Positions 30,401-38,683 of a DNA stretch of 64,000 nt are shown piece after piece. The position numbers were made by a program, and so were the translations under genes. A model generated the notes under the pieces. It saw only the letters and a program-made list of their open reading frames with translations, ran no database searches and was not told where the DNA came from. Positions within the stretch are counted from its first letter, which is position 1. Every line of letters starts with the position of its first letter. The stretch lies in NCBI GenBank assembly GCA_043814035.1, contig JBDRKJ010000012.1, forward strand, positions 9,203-73,202, read 5' to 3'. The stretch comes from Peribacter sp043814035 (GTDB lineage Bacteria; Patescibacteriota; Gracilibacteria; Peribacterales; Peribacteraceae).

Positions 30401-32581
30401 TGCTATCCCTGTGAGAAGGCCGCTCGCATTTTCTGCGGCAACGTTCGACCAGGACTCGCCCTTAAGACGATGAAGCCCCGGAAGTGTTGTGACGACATCA
30501 GCGACCGAAGTGAATGGAACAACACAAACGGTTGCCGCATCATCGATGAGATCCGTAAAGAAAAAAGCATTCCCCAACACCATTCCAACAGTTTCAGATC
30601 CCCATACATTCCCAAGCTTGTCATGCGCTTCTCTCTGGCGTCGGCGTACGTACCGACCCACACGAGCGAGGAAGTAATTGAGCGCATTCTCCTCACCCGG
30701 CTGCATTTCTTCGGCAAGACGCAGAAGTTCATCGCGATCCCGAATGCGGGGATCGGTGCAGAGTTGTTGTTGAGGTTCCTGTGCATGCTGCCAACGCACA
30801 ATCCCGCCAGAAATATCCAGCGAGATGCCAACTTCCCGAAGAAGCGGTTTCAGTGCTTCAAAAGCACGTTCGGGTCCATCACTCTGCGGCACATCTTTTC
30901 CGCGTTCGGCAACAAAAACTTCCTCAAAGGTATCCAATGTTTCCAATGCCTTTTTGAGTTTTATCGGATCGCCTGCCTTCTTCCTCTCGTCCGACCGGCC
31001 GGCCTCATCAAAATCTGCCTGAAGCCAGAAGCGCAGACTGTGTATTCCGCACCGGTTCTGATTCTCAATGATCTGCTCATCGGAACCCCCAATGATTCGA
31101 GGGATAGCCTCATCCAGTTTCGCAATAAAATCTGTGAGCTGATCCTGCAACCATGGGCCAAAAGTGCCGCTCGACATCGCGAGATTCACCGCGTGATCGC
31201 GTAGATCATTAAACACGCCGGAGATCGCCTCAGAAACTCCAAGGACAACAGGCTCCTTCCGCACACATGCCTGACCGAGGGCCTGCAGATTCTCGGGCAG
31301 GAATAATTCCTTGCCGGCAGCCACGGAACGCCGGGCGGCCAGAATACCTCCGCCGATTGCAAACAGTGAGAAGAAAGGATGATGCAAGAGCTGCTTAAAC
31401 CCCCAACTGGCAATAGTTGTGGTGACCTCCACAGCCTTCTTCGCAGCCGAACCCGATCCTTTAAGTATAGGAAGAAGCACTCCAAGTTTGGCTGCAATGA
31501 GACCGGCACCGATTACTTCAGCAGGGTGATCTTCGATCCACTTGATTAAGTAGCGGATACCCAGCTCCAACTGCTGTTCGTAGTGCGCAAGGGCAACATC
31601 GATGCGTTGATACGTGACTGTGCCTTCTGGCAGCTTCTTTGTTTCGTACTTCTGGCGCATATCTGCAAGAAACTCTGCGTACTGCGGAGTTTCTCCTTTC
31701 TCTGCAAATCCAAACAACGCACGAATTTCAGGAAGCGCGGCTGTTTCACCTAATGTGTCGTAACTCTGTTCTGCCCTGTCGTACTCCTCATCACTGATGC
31801 CGTACTTTTTGCCCTTTCCCTCAAAACCGAGCCCCGCCTTGATCTTGTGCTCCATCCTCGCCATCCAGTCTTTCGCCTGATCCCACGATCCAAAGTTTTT
31901 GCGCATCCATTGCACTCCTTCGTAGATACCCCATCCAGCCAGAGCCATGAGTCCGACTCCTGGAATCCATTTCGCCGCTCTCCAGAAGAGACTCTCTCTT
32001 TTGGCTGGTTTCTCACCCTCTTTTTTCTCTGCTTCCCCTTCCTTCTTCTTATCCCCTCTCCACCACTTCCAGAGCTTGTAGATCAGTGCCACTCCTAGTG
32101 TGGACCCAACGGCAATCGTCAGAGTCGGATGCTCCTTGGCAAACCCCTTTGTGTGCTCCCACCCCGCCTGCGTTTTCTCTTTCGTCCACTCCCACGCTCC
32201 TGCAAGCCCGTTCTTTTCCGTGGTCGCAGCGGGAGCTGAGGGGGTCTGACGCGATGCATTGATGCCGTTCTGCAGCAGACTGATCTTGCGCAGTGTTTCG
32301 GCTCTCTCCTTGGCTTGCTCCCTCAGGCGCTGACAGTTCATGTTGATGATGTTGCACTGTTGCTCCGAGAGCGTCTTACTGCGCTCGAGCATGGCCTGAT
32401 ACACAGGAGACTGCTCATCGAGTGTGCCCACCGCTTGTTCCAGTTTTTCAACATCCGGATTGGACTGTAGAAATGTCTCCAAAACGTGTTTTGGAAGCAC
32501 CTCCACATTCCGACACAAGAGTCGGTGCTCACTGATGGATTCAACGTGCCGATAGGGACGGGGCAGTTTCGTCATACTCAT
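27476..32581 (-). CDS. Unknown giant multi-pass protein (1701 aa)
   Basis: I do not recognise this protein. There is no signal peptide. The N-terminal third has a helical region (residues 1-115), a Trp-rich stretch (GLAGAWEWTKEKTQAGWEHT, about 121-140) and hydrophobic segments near 150-165, 207-225 and 355-435. A middle helical part runs to about 900, followed by a Pro/Thr/Gly-rich linker (about 907-997) and a helical C-terminal part with a hydrophobic pair around 1190-1240 and no Cys pattern or catalytic motif I know. The ATG overlaps the stop of the 64-aa gene. It ends the five-gene operon starting at 36286. Cytoplasmic start plus several hydrophobic hairpins suggest a large membrane-associated scaffold; that is inference. 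Confidence 0.85.
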   Translation of the reverse strand: MSMTKLPRPYRHVESISEHRLLCRNVEVLPKHVLETFLQSNPDVEKLEQAVGTLDEQSPVYQAMLERSKTLSEQQCNIINMNCQRLREQAKERAETLRKISLLQNGINASRQTPSAPAATTEKNGLAGAWEWTKEKTQAGWEHTKGFAKEHPTLTIAVGSTLGVALIYKLWKWWRGDKKKEGEAEKKEGEKPAKRESLFWRAAKWIPGVGLMALAGWGIYEGVQWMRKNFGSWDQAKDWMARMEHKIKAGLGFEGKGKKYGISDEEYDRAEQSYDTLGETAALPEIRALFGFAEKGETPQYAEFLADMRQKYETKKLPEGTVTYQRIDVALAHYEQQLELGIRYLIKWIEDHPAEVIGAGLIAAKLGVLLPILKGSGSAAKKAVEVTTTIASWGFKQLLHHPFFSLFAIGGGILAARRSVAAGKELFLPENLQALGQACVRKEPVVLGVSEAISGVFNDLRDHAVNLAMSSGTFGPWLQDQLTDFIAKLDEAIPRIIGGSDEQIIENQNRCGIHSLRFWLQADFDEAGRSDERKKAGDPIKLKKALETLDTFEEVFVAERGKDVPQSDGPERAFEALKPLLREVGISLDISGGIVRWQHAQEPQQQLCTDPRIRDRDELLRLAEEMQPGEENALNYFLARVGRYVRRRQREAHDKLGNVWGSETVGMVLGNAFFFTDLIDDAATVCVVPFTSVADVVTTLPGLHRLKGESWSNVAAENASGLLTGIADTGLLSLPFVAFSRLKRIAVGGGYVFKLGGKWSVLKNMTPGVAEYFWMRNAYRGALDVRLVKNFMSEQGTVRGYFAGRRLNSIFARAAEGEKIMAIRPEWVGMLESATTFDELDTVAAKLHVSRPDRAESIAAVRKSLKDTIIARLKKSRVRQLSRKNFGVRMFLSDPIGDEAAEAAYKDAARLCRSRAGAPSPHPTGPKTSPATPKNPGGKAPTSPSGNPAQGPRSGSTTPAGGPQTQPASARTTGTGTAQAERMPGAGRTRSVGPGTTTPAHELVSPEAAARFVDKHGDVGEAIEQAAANAKRLDALKASDKVRNLLKTVPLNTNLQKALDESPEFARILFRHLDSVDDPAKLLRTLNASADVPEHAALLGRVMQSEKGFARALKVVDGGGDLVSALSKTSRVMRVLKGAGRVAPVVIDVAVIFGTVCEMIETAEIIDQQKQKNVSPEVIRLTEQRYYYQAAQLGVSGVGFIAGGCLIVGVGGTVALPLVLATLPVSAVIYGAYEGHKWKEAQERTAEDWHKEFDIIALLTDVRTYSFGERTGHAWELSNMSLWTLAVPGAHVWQQGSELYTLVSGGREEQIKDLFRRIQEVDRKKIRAVVAHTTTVTIPEVVTGDDGQPRDLYPTEVKQYQQELDRYVEAKVEYILSRRQDAAHAIKSYGNITDLLEESEAAGLLAKDRPVLEKRRAELQRSTDPAARGIAAQLGEILDETDLMKQAQLYQKYLRRKQTDELYGGLSVYLAMQSPQQRKAQYHQVEQVIASTVLSNAKQTYVNYCMRSAEDNIKGGLDGDSPRIVRMYAMEQVKTLAREKGSTLTRQLMSDAKAPRDQGVWEFQEVLQDAQREVERLLADPASTWQSMSTEDKERLGYGFTPRDQVSEKYRPKIEAGEALMRRINANVNGHYYTKEYGTWINKYLYITFDEEQGKWLADLGSLSDLQDPAAFCCNMYGGSGAYNRLLEDLDAINHGKEPSQ

Positions 32582-32772
32582 GAACGGGAAAAGAGTGAGT
32601 GACCAAATTCTTTGATACCGCGTATCGTTGTGTTGATGCCCCTGCCTACAGCCCCCATTCCACCGACGACGACAGGGTTGATGACACGATCAAAGGATCC
32701 GTGCACCCAACGCTGTACGCGTTCGACAGGTGATTGCATCGCCGGATCACGATCGAGTGTGTTGGATTTCAT
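32578..32772 (-). CDS. Unknown 64-aa operon protein
   Basis: Small protein with polar ends and a Gly/Val-rich middle (VINPVVVGGMGAVGRGINTT) that could insert in or lie on a membrane. The stop overlaps the ATG of the giant gene (ATGA), so translation is coupled, which supports it being real. It starts 33 nt after the stop of the preceding operon gene. No known family. Confidence 0.7.
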   Translation of the reverse strand: MKSNTLDRDPAMQSPVERVQRWVHGSFDRVINPVVVGGMGAVGRGINTTIRGIKEFGHSLFSRS

Positions 32773-32805
32773 GATGAGAAAATGGATGTAAATAATTATC
32801 GGAAA

Positions 32806-33657
32806 TTAACGCGCTTTCTTGCCCCTCATCTTTGCGATATACCCCAACGGCACCGAAACCGGTGCAATGATGCCTTGCGCCATCGTACCCAGAAGACCTG
32901 CAGGCGCACTGCCACGAACACGCTGATGCCAACGCCCAAGACCATAGAGTCCTGCGCCAACACCGAGAGGCAGAGCTGCACTCATTGCAAGGCCCGAGAG
33001 AACTCCCGCACCTTGAACCGCTCCAAGTGCTGCAAGTCCGGACGGCGCACCGCCCGTCATGCCCGCAACCGTAGAAAGGTTAACGTACGGCACAACCGCC
33101 ATTGTTGTTGCCGCACCGGCAGCAGCACCTGCCAGAGATCCGGCAACGGGATGCTTAAGTTTCTTTCCGAGATAGTATCCCGCCGCTCCTCCAGCAGCAG
33201 GAACGCCGAGTGTGAGCCCCAACATGCTCGCCGAAGGCATAAAGCCTGCAACAGTCGTAGCTGCTACCGGGGAAAGTATGGTAGATCCATACGCGGGCAA
33301 CACCGACGCGGCAGCGGCCGTTCCGAATGCTGCTGCAGCTGTGCCTTTTACGATTGATTCCCGTGAAACGGCTTCTTTCTGCGAGGCAGGTACGTCAGAG
33401 ATTTGCAGAACATCAGGAGCGGCGACGGGAACAGGTGTTTCCGAACGCAAAGTAGCTGCCTTAGCAGCAGCTTCCTGCTCCTCCTGCTCGCGCTCTCTTT
33501 CCTGAGCGGCATCGTTTGAAGCGGAGAGAAAAGGTGCCAGTTGATCGCGAGCCAATGCTCGGCCCTGCTCGACATCACCATGTTCAGGGAGACCTGTATG
33601 AAGTGGAACGCTCTCCGGCTGGGAACCCTCTGGAAGAAATGGTGTGGGTGTGTGCAT
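32806..33657 (-). CDS. Unknown Ala/Gly-rich membrane protein (283 aa)
   Basis: Residues 1-105 are charged and Glu/Gln/Ala-rich (AQEREREQEEQEAAAKAA), then the protein turns into a long run of small hydrophobic residues with many glycines (GTAAAAFGTAAAASVLPAYG, GVPAAGGAAGYYLGKKLK, GSLAGAAAGAATTMAVVPYV), ending with a basic RGKKAR. The Gly-zipper-like helices resemble those of small pore or membrane-packing proteins. No family match from memory. Third gene of the five-gene operon. Confidence 0.75.
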   Translation of the reverse strand: MHTPTPFLPEGSQPESVPLHTGLPEHGDVEQGRALARDQLAPFLSASNDAAQEREREQEEQEAAAKAATLRSETPVPVAAPDVLQISDVPASQKEAVSRESIVKGTAAAAFGTAAAASVLPAYGSTILSPVAATTVAGFMPSASMLGLTLGVPAAGGAAGYYLGKKLKHPVAGSLAGAAAGAATTMAVVPYVNLSTVAGMTGGAPSGLAALGAVQGAGVLSGLAMSAALPLGVGAGLYGLGRWHQRVRGSAPAGLLGTMAQGIIAPVSVPLGYIAKMRGKKAR

Positions 33658-33677
33658 AGGAAAGAATGTAAGGAATA

Positions 33678-35111
33678 TCAGGACATTTTCTCAAACTTGA
33701 ATTTTTCTACTGTCACAGATGACTTGCCGCTCCCGAGCGCATCGAGCACCGCGCACAACTTATCCATCTTGAGCGGCTTCTCTTCTGAGTAGTTGCCTTG
33801 CCCCTGCTTTGCCCACGGCATGGTCGGCTCTACAGTGAAATGTACGGTGGCGCCCAGCACCAAACCCTCTGATCTCCACTCCGCCTTTGTGAACCGAGGC
33901 TGAACTTCGGTTTCGTTGCAGGACTTCACATACGCGATGGTTTTGGAAAGCAATATCCGATCGGTGAAACTCAAGGGACGCAGAACGCGGTAGCGGTACG
34001 CACCGATCTGAATCTCGCCGCTCGGTAGAACGGACACGGTGAGACGATTGCCCTTGTACGTGATCTGCTGCGGCGACTCGAGAAAACTCGTGCCGTATGC
34101 GGGACCGGTGAGCACCGATGGATTGACGGCTTCAGGGGAAGGAGTGGAAGTTGAAGGAACTGCCTGTGGATTCGCCACGGGAGCACCGACGGCAGTTGCA
34201 CCGACCGCGGCAGCGGCAGGAGCAGCAGCCGGAACCGTACCAGGAGCAGGAGTTGGTGTGGCTGCAGGAGCTGCGCCGGGAGCAGGAGTGGGCGCAGCTG
34301 GCGTCGCCAGCTTCTGCGCAACAACCTGATCGGCCGCCTGTTCCAGCTGCAGTTGCGTCACCTTGAGCGGGATCACACTGCGGTTTGCAGGGTTCTCACG
34401 CAGCTTGAGAGCGACCAGCCGGCAGTACTCATCGAACGAGAGTGCTTGCCCCGTCACCGCAATCATCTGAAACTTTTCCATGAACGGCTTCAGCGAGAGC
34501 TCTTGCTTGGGATCATTGGGCAAAACCTCGACCTTGAACTTGGCAAAGTTCTTGTAGAGCACGCCGTAGTCCCCCATGACGAAATTGAGGGGTTTCTTGA
34601 TCCAGTCAGGCAGGTAGTCATCCACCGATGCGGCGAGGGTACCGAACATTTGCGCTGATTTCTCGCGCAACCACGAGAATGCGGTCCCAACGGCCGCGAT
34701 CGTGGCCGTCAGCCCTTCGACGAATTTTCCCCAGCCCTTTCCGCCCCACTCCTTTGTCCATCCCCAGCCATCCTTCAGCCAGCCTTGCACCGTCTCGGCC
34801 CCGTCTTTGAGCTTGTCACCCGTCCACGCCATCCAGCCTTCAGGCTTCTCGGGGGATGGTGCGCTGGGAGCGCTCTCGGAGGGCTTCGGCTGTTCGACAG
34901 GCGCAGAAGAAGTTTGTGAAGGTTGCTCTGGTAGACCATTCCTTGCGATTTCGCGCGCAGCTTTCGTTCGCTCTTCCAGAGCCTGCTGCTCTGTTGTAAG
35001 ACGTTCCTGCGCTTCTCGAGCAATGCGCTGATCATCTGTCTCAATCCGCTCTGCGGATGCAGGAGCAGATTCTATGGGAGAAGAGGGTTGTTTTTTTTGA
35101 TCTTCGGACAT
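33678..35111 (-). CDS. Unknown operon protein with Trp-rich segment (477 aa)
   Basis: N-terminal Glu/Ala/Pro-rich region (1-90), then an amphipathic Trp-rich segment (WMAWTGDKLKDGAETVQGW and LKDGWGWTKEWGGKGWGKF, about 93-130), a hydrophobic stretch, a folded part with FVMGDYGVLYKNFAKFKVEV, an Ala/Pro/Thr linker (about 270-340) and a C-terminal domain with LTVSVLPSGEIQIGAYRYRV ending VEKFKFEKMS. That C-terminal domain looks homologous to the one in the 385-aa neighbour (LPNGEWNVSVG...YRLVPT, ending SEFRFERIPV). The Trp-rich WTKE motif recurs in the giant protein. Unknown function. Confidence 0.82.
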   Translation of the reverse strand: MSEDQKKQPSSPIESAPASAERIETDDQRIAREAQERLTTEQQALEERTKAAREIARNGLPEQPSQTSSAPVEQPKPSESAPSAPSPEKPEGWMAWTGDKLKDGAETVQGWLKDGWGWTKEWGGKGWGKFVEGLTATIAAVGTAFSWLREKSAQMFGTLAASVDDYLPDWIKKPLNFVMGDYGVLYKNFAKFKVEVLPNDPKQELSLKPFMEKFQMIAVTGQALSFDEYCRLVALKLRENPANRSVIPLKVTQLQLEQAADQVVAQKLATPAAPTPAPGAAPAATPTPAPGTVPAAAPAAAAVGATAVGAPVANPQAVPSTSTPSPEAVNPSVLTGPAYGTSFLESPQQITYKGNRLTVSVLPSGEIQIGAYRYRVLRPLSFTDRILLSKTIAYVKSCNETEVQPRFTKAEWRSEGLVLGATVHFTVEPTMPWAKQGQGNYSEEKPLKMDKLCAVLDALGSGKSSVTVEKFKFEKMS

Positions 35112-35128
35112 GGAAAGTGGAAGAAAAA

Positions 35129-36286
35129 TTACACAGGAATGCGCTCGAAGCGGAATTCACTACTCGTGTACTGCGCACCATTGGGATTACGCACTACTGC
35201 CTCCAAAAAGGCGCGGACATCAGTCATCGCCACAACCTTCGGAGAAAAATATTCAATAGGAGCTGTGTTACTTCCTGTCGCTTTCCCCTCAAACTGGAAT
35301 CCAGCCTGTGAGAGTTGAGCATTTCTCATTTCCCACCTCAACGAATTGGGATCCGTAATCGCAGTGGGCACCAAACGATACCGTAGAGGGGCAGTCGCCG
35401 GACCAACGGAGACGTTCCACTCGCCATTCGGCAGAACCTGAAGGGCAACGGTCTGATTGAGTACCTGCACCTTCGTCGGAGCCGGACCCATAACATTGAT
35501 TGCGGTCGTCACTGATTCGAGAGGAGACACAAATTCAGGCGCCTGCGCCACCTGCCCGGGGAGCGTTCCCGGCAGCTCCTTGGCGGCTGCTGCCATGGCT
35601 CGAAAATCTTCGGCGACGATCTGTGTTTTTGTTCCGTTGGTCTTCTTCCACTCGCGCACAACCTCGTTGTAGTAAACCTCACGCGTGAATGTAGGGCCGC
35701 GTGTCTGCGCGAGTACCTTGTACTGCTCGGCTAACATTGTCTGCGCACCTTCGGCAATTTCCGTCTGTGCCTTTGCATTCGCATCCTCTGGGTTGATTAC
35801 AGAGAGTGTCAGGTTTCCTTTCTTAAGAGCAGAAACGAGTTCCGCGTAATCGGCGCCTGCCATCTCGTTGAGCCACTCAGCAGCCTTTTTGAAGCCGAGC
35901 ATCGTGAGCGTACTGGCCATGCCGCGGAGCGTTGCAGACCCCATCGATTGAATCTGCTTCATGAATTTCTGCACCATCGCGAACATCTTCTGCATGGCAT
36001 CGCCCACTCTCTCGAAGGCACCCTTGTTGGTGCCCAAATCATCCTCTTCGGGTGTGCCCGGCTTTGCTCCCTCCGGCTGTTGCATCACCGCAATGCCCTG
36101 CTGCAATTTCGCCTCAGGATCGTTGACACTCTGAGAAAGACCTTCGCGATTATCTCTGTTCTCCGTGCGAATCCTCCCTTCATCGAGAGAAGGAGGGGCG
36201 GCAGATTCTTGAGGGGCAGCCGGTTGAGTCTCTTGGCCCTCAGGCGCCGCAGAAAGAGGTGTGTTTTCGAGGGGTTTGTAGCTCAT
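35129..36286 (-). CDS. Unknown operon protein, paralogue of the 477-aa neighbour (385 aa)
   Basis: First gene of the operon. A disordered Pro/Glu/Gln N-terminus (1-100), a helical part with a hydrophobic patch (SMGSATLRGMASTLTMLGFK, about 114-133), LKKGNLTLSVINPEDANAKA, and the C-terminal domain ALQVLPNGEWNVSVGPAT...LRYRLVPT shared with the next gene. A promoter with TTGTGA/TAGAAT lies 26 nt upstream. No signal peptide and no known family. Two adjacent paralogues with the same end domain suggest a complex in which both bind a common partner, perhaps the giant protein. Confidence 0.82.
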   Translation of the reverse strand: MSYKPLENTPLSAAPEGQETQPAAPQESAAPPSLDEGRIRTENRDNREGLSQSVNDPEAKLQQGIAVMQQPEGAKPGTPEEDDLGTNKGAFERVGDAMQKMFAMVQKFMKQIQSMGSATLRGMASTLTMLGFKKAAEWLNEMAGADYAELVSALKKGNLTLSVINPEDANAKAQTEIAEGAQTMLAEQYKVLAQTRGPTFTREVYYNEVVREWKKTNGTKTQIVAEDFRAMAAAAKELPGTLPGQVAQAPEFVSPLESVTTAINVMGPAPTKVQVLNQTVALQVLPNGEWNVSVGPATAPLRYRLVPTAITDPNSLRWEMRNAQLSQAGFQFEGKATGSNTAPIEYFSPKVVAMTDVRAFLEAVVRNPNGAQYTSSEFRFERIPV

Positions 36287-36311
36287 GTTTGTTTTGGTGA
36301 ATTTACTACTA

Positions 36312-36341
36312 TTCTACCACAAAAACCCCATTTCTCACAAC
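36312..36341 (-). promoter_or_regulatory. Promoter of the five-gene operon
   Basis: Minus strand TTGTGA (36336-36341), 18-nt spacer, TAGAAT (36312-36317); ATG 25 nt downstream. No other good promoter is seen until the operon ends. Confidence 0.6.
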
Positions 36342-36403
36342 AGGCCAAAGCACGCTAGAGTGAGCTTCCGACCCTTATCCTCACCCTATCCCTCCCCCCT
36401 CGT

Positions 36404-36736
36404 ATGAACATCCAGCACTTCGAGAAGAACTTCAGTTTTACAGGCCGCGAGCTCCCCACGATTGCGCGCAAAATCGGCAAGATCGCTACCTACTGCAAGC
36501 GCGTAAAGGATTCATCATCCTCCATTCGCGTGGAGGTGGAACGACAGGAAACGAAGAAGGAGCGTGATCAGATCATGGTGACCATCACTGTGGAGTTGCC
36601 CGAAAAAGTGCTGCGCGCAGAATCACGCAAGCCCGATGTGATCGAAGCACTCGACCGCTGCATCGAGAAACTGGAGCCGCAACTCAAGCGTTACAAAGAG
36701 CTGAAAACGGGCAAGACGAAAATGCGAGTAAAATAA
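36404..36736 (+). CDS. hpf: Ribosome hibernation factor HPF/RaiA-like
   Basis: A 110-residue protein of the short HPF/YfiA family (MNIQHFEKNFSFTGRELPT, then SSSSIRVEVERQETKKERDQ, MVTITVELPEKVLRAESRKPDV, EALDRCIEKLEPQLKRYK). Such proteins sit in the decoding centre of idle ribosomes. The basic C-terminus KTGKTKMRVK replaces the dimerisation domain of long HPF. It is divergent from the five-gene operon; spacing of 117 nt holds both promoters. Confidence 0.85.
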   Translation: MNIQHFEKNFSFTGRELPTIARKIGKIATYCKRVKDSSSSIRVEVERQETKKERDQIMVTITVELPEKVLRAESRKPDVIEALDRCIEKLEPQLKRYKELKTGKTKMRVK

Positions 36737-36766
36737 TGAATCCCCGGTTGCCCTCCCACGAAATCA

Positions 36767-37810
36767 TCATTCTTCAAGCCACTTCACCCGATCAAAACCG
36801 GGGAGCACCGTGACCCACGTCTGCCCGGGGGCAAAGAGGAACACCGAGCCCTCATCTGTTTTGAAAACAAAAGAATCGAGGAGATCCTCCTTCTGCCACT
36901 CGCCCTGCTGCACCGTACCGCCCGTGAACAGGAGCGCACGTCCGTGCCCACTCACCGGAATCGTCAGGCGGCCCATCTCACCAATGGCGGTAACGGGCAT
37001 CTCGAGCACCAGCACATTGCGCGGATGGCCCTGGTCTTCCACTGGACCACTTGAGCGTACGTACGCATCTCGCAACCGTGAGTAACGGTAGACGACATCG
37101 TGATCCGGATTGTGGAAATTGAGCTTCACGGTGAGCGCCACTGGGTCACCGATAGGGTCGCCGATCGCATAGGGCGGCCATGGAGTTTCTATGATGGACG
37201 CACCGGGGAGTTTGTTAATTGCAGAACGTCGAATGAAGAGATTGTGCGGTTCGGGAATGTTTTCGTCTCGTTCAGCGCTGCCGTAGTGCGAGAGCAAATC
37301 AATCGCCGTGATGTCACCGTTTCGCGCCTTGCCGTACGCCTCGGGGCTCGCGCCCGCATGAATAACAGTCGACACTAGTGGCTGCAGCGCATCGATGAAG
37401 TACGGTCGCAGCGATCGCACTGGGCCAATGCGGCCGGGTAGATTATCGGCATCGAACGTCACAGCAAATCGTGAGATGAATCCCTCAACGGGGAATTCCC
37501 AAACCATCAGGGCATCATTCATGCCTTCTTGATGCGGCCGTGCTCCCTCATGATTCTCTATCATCACCGCGAGTAGGCGCTTGCGCGGAATATCACTTGG
37601 AATCCTAAGCTTCGAGAGAATCGTTGCATCACCACCGATTGCACTCCCAGTTTGACGCTGATGAGGCTGCCATCCTCCCGTCGAAGCAGATGATCCCGGC
37701 AAGACCAAACGAACGAGGAACGCACTCACCACACAAACGGCGAGCACCATGCCAACCGCGATACCCAGTGAGCGCACCTGCGCGCGATTATTGAGGAGGA
37801 ACCTCTGCAT
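36767..37810 (-). CDS. DUF3048 (YerB-like) membrane-anchored protein
   Basis: A 347-residue protein with an N-terminal membrane anchor (SLGIAVGMVLAVCVVSAFLV) and the DUF3048 N domain: LLAVMIENHEGARPHQEGMN, EFPVEGFISRFAVTF, RIGPVRSLRPYFIDAL, HAGASPEAYG. The C-terminal DUF3048 part includes PVSGHGRALLFTGGTV and GQTWVTVLPG. Family members are extracytoplasmic and of unknown role; in Bacillus YerB is a lipoprotein, but no lipobox is seen here. It follows bL25 on the same strand. Confidence 0.88.
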   Translation of the reverse strand: MQRFLLNNRAQVRSLGIAVGMVLAVCVVSAFLVRLVLPGSSASTGGWQPHQRQTGSAIGGDATILSKLRIPSDIPRKRLLAVMIENHEGARPHQEGMNDALMVWEFPVEGFISRFAVTFDADNLPGRIGPVRSLRPYFIDALQPLVSTVIHAGASPEAYGKARNGDITAIDLLSHYGSAERDENIPEPHNLFIRRSAINKLPGASIIETPWPPYAIGDPIGDPVALTVKLNFHNPDHDVVYRYSRLRDAYVRSSGPVEDQGHPRNVLVLEMPVTAIGEMGRLTIPVSGHGRALLFTGGTVQQGEWQKEDLLDSFVFKTDEGSVFLFAPGQTWVTVLPGFDRVKWLEE

Positions 37811-37907
37811 GAAACGCAGAAAAAGAAAAGACGCAAGACTATACCATGATCTGCGTTTTCCCTCTTCGAGAAAACGGAGAATTCTCTACGGCAATTCCAC
37901 AGCAAAA

Positions 37908-38615
37908 TTACTCACCCTTGCCCTTTTTCTCCTTCTTGGCGGCATTGTCTTCGGCAGGTGCCACGGCACCCTCCGCAGCTGGAGCACCCTCTACAGCTGC
38001 CTCTTCTCCTTCGGCAGAAACGCCCTCTCCCGCCGCAGCAGATGGAGCTGGTTGAACCTCTTCCTCCTTGCGCTGTTCCTGTGCTGTGACGAGAACGGCA
38101 TCGGCATCATCCAAGATGGTGACGCCTGACGGCACAACAAGATCTGCAACCTCCACAACATCGTGCACCTGCGCAAGCTTCGTCAACGATACTTCGAGAT
38201 CGCGTGGTAGATTCATTGGCAGACAGCGCACAGTCACGTGGTTCTGCACGGTGACGATAATTGCGGCAAATTCCTTCGCGGCAAGGGCCTCGCCCGTAAA
38301 GCGGATCGGCACCGGTGCCTCAATCTCCTTCTTCAGGTTCACTGCGTAGAAATCCACATGGGTGATGCGGCCCGTGATCGGCTCGAATTGGAGTGCATGA
38401 AAGAGAACAGGCACCTTCTTTCCGTCGATATCCAAATCCACGAGGGTGTTCGCACCCGCCTTCATATACGCCTTGGTGAGTTCAATGGATCCACACTGCA
38501 TTGTGGTGTTCTGCACCTCGTTACCGTAGAGCACGCACGGCACACTGTTCGCCCGACGAATATCGTTGGGCGACTGCTCACTGCGGGCCATTGCTTTGAG
38601 TGCAACCATTTCCAT
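37908..38615 (-). CDS. rplY: Large ribosomal subunit protein bL25 (CTC form)
   Basis: A 235-residue CTC-type bL25 binding 5S rRNA. The N-terminal domain has RRANSVPCVLYGNEVQNTTM and FEPITGRITHVDFYAVN; the TL5 C-terminal beta domain follows (VPIRFTGEALAAKEFAAIIV, LPRDLEVSLTKLAQVHDVVE). The last 50 residues are an Ala/Glu-rich, low-complexity acidic tail ending KKEKKGKGE, common in CTC proteins. A second start MVALKAM is possible at 38609. Confidence 0.95.
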   Translation of the reverse strand: MEMVALKAMARSEQSPNDIRRANSVPCVLYGNEVQNTTMQCGSIELTKAYMKAGANTLVDLDIDGKKVPVLFHALQFEPITGRITHVDFYAVNLKKEIEAPVPIRFTGEALAAKEFAAIIVTVQNHVTVRCLPMNLPRDLEVSLTKLAQVHDVVEVADLVVPSGVTILDDADAVLVTAQEQRKEEEVQPAPSAAAGEGVSAEGEEAAVEGAPAAEGAVAPAEDNAAKKEKKGKGE

Positions 38616-38683
38616 AGAAAAGCTGCACGAGAGTACGGGAGGAAGCGAAACCGGTCAACGTCCGCAAAGGGTTTTTTTGGTAT

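Noticed and set aside
28283..31204. Long plus-strand frames opposite the giant gene (e.g. 28283-29419, 30470-31204)
   Set aside because: No motifs or promoter; the minus-strand frame is continuous for 5.1 kb and coupled to the upstream gene.
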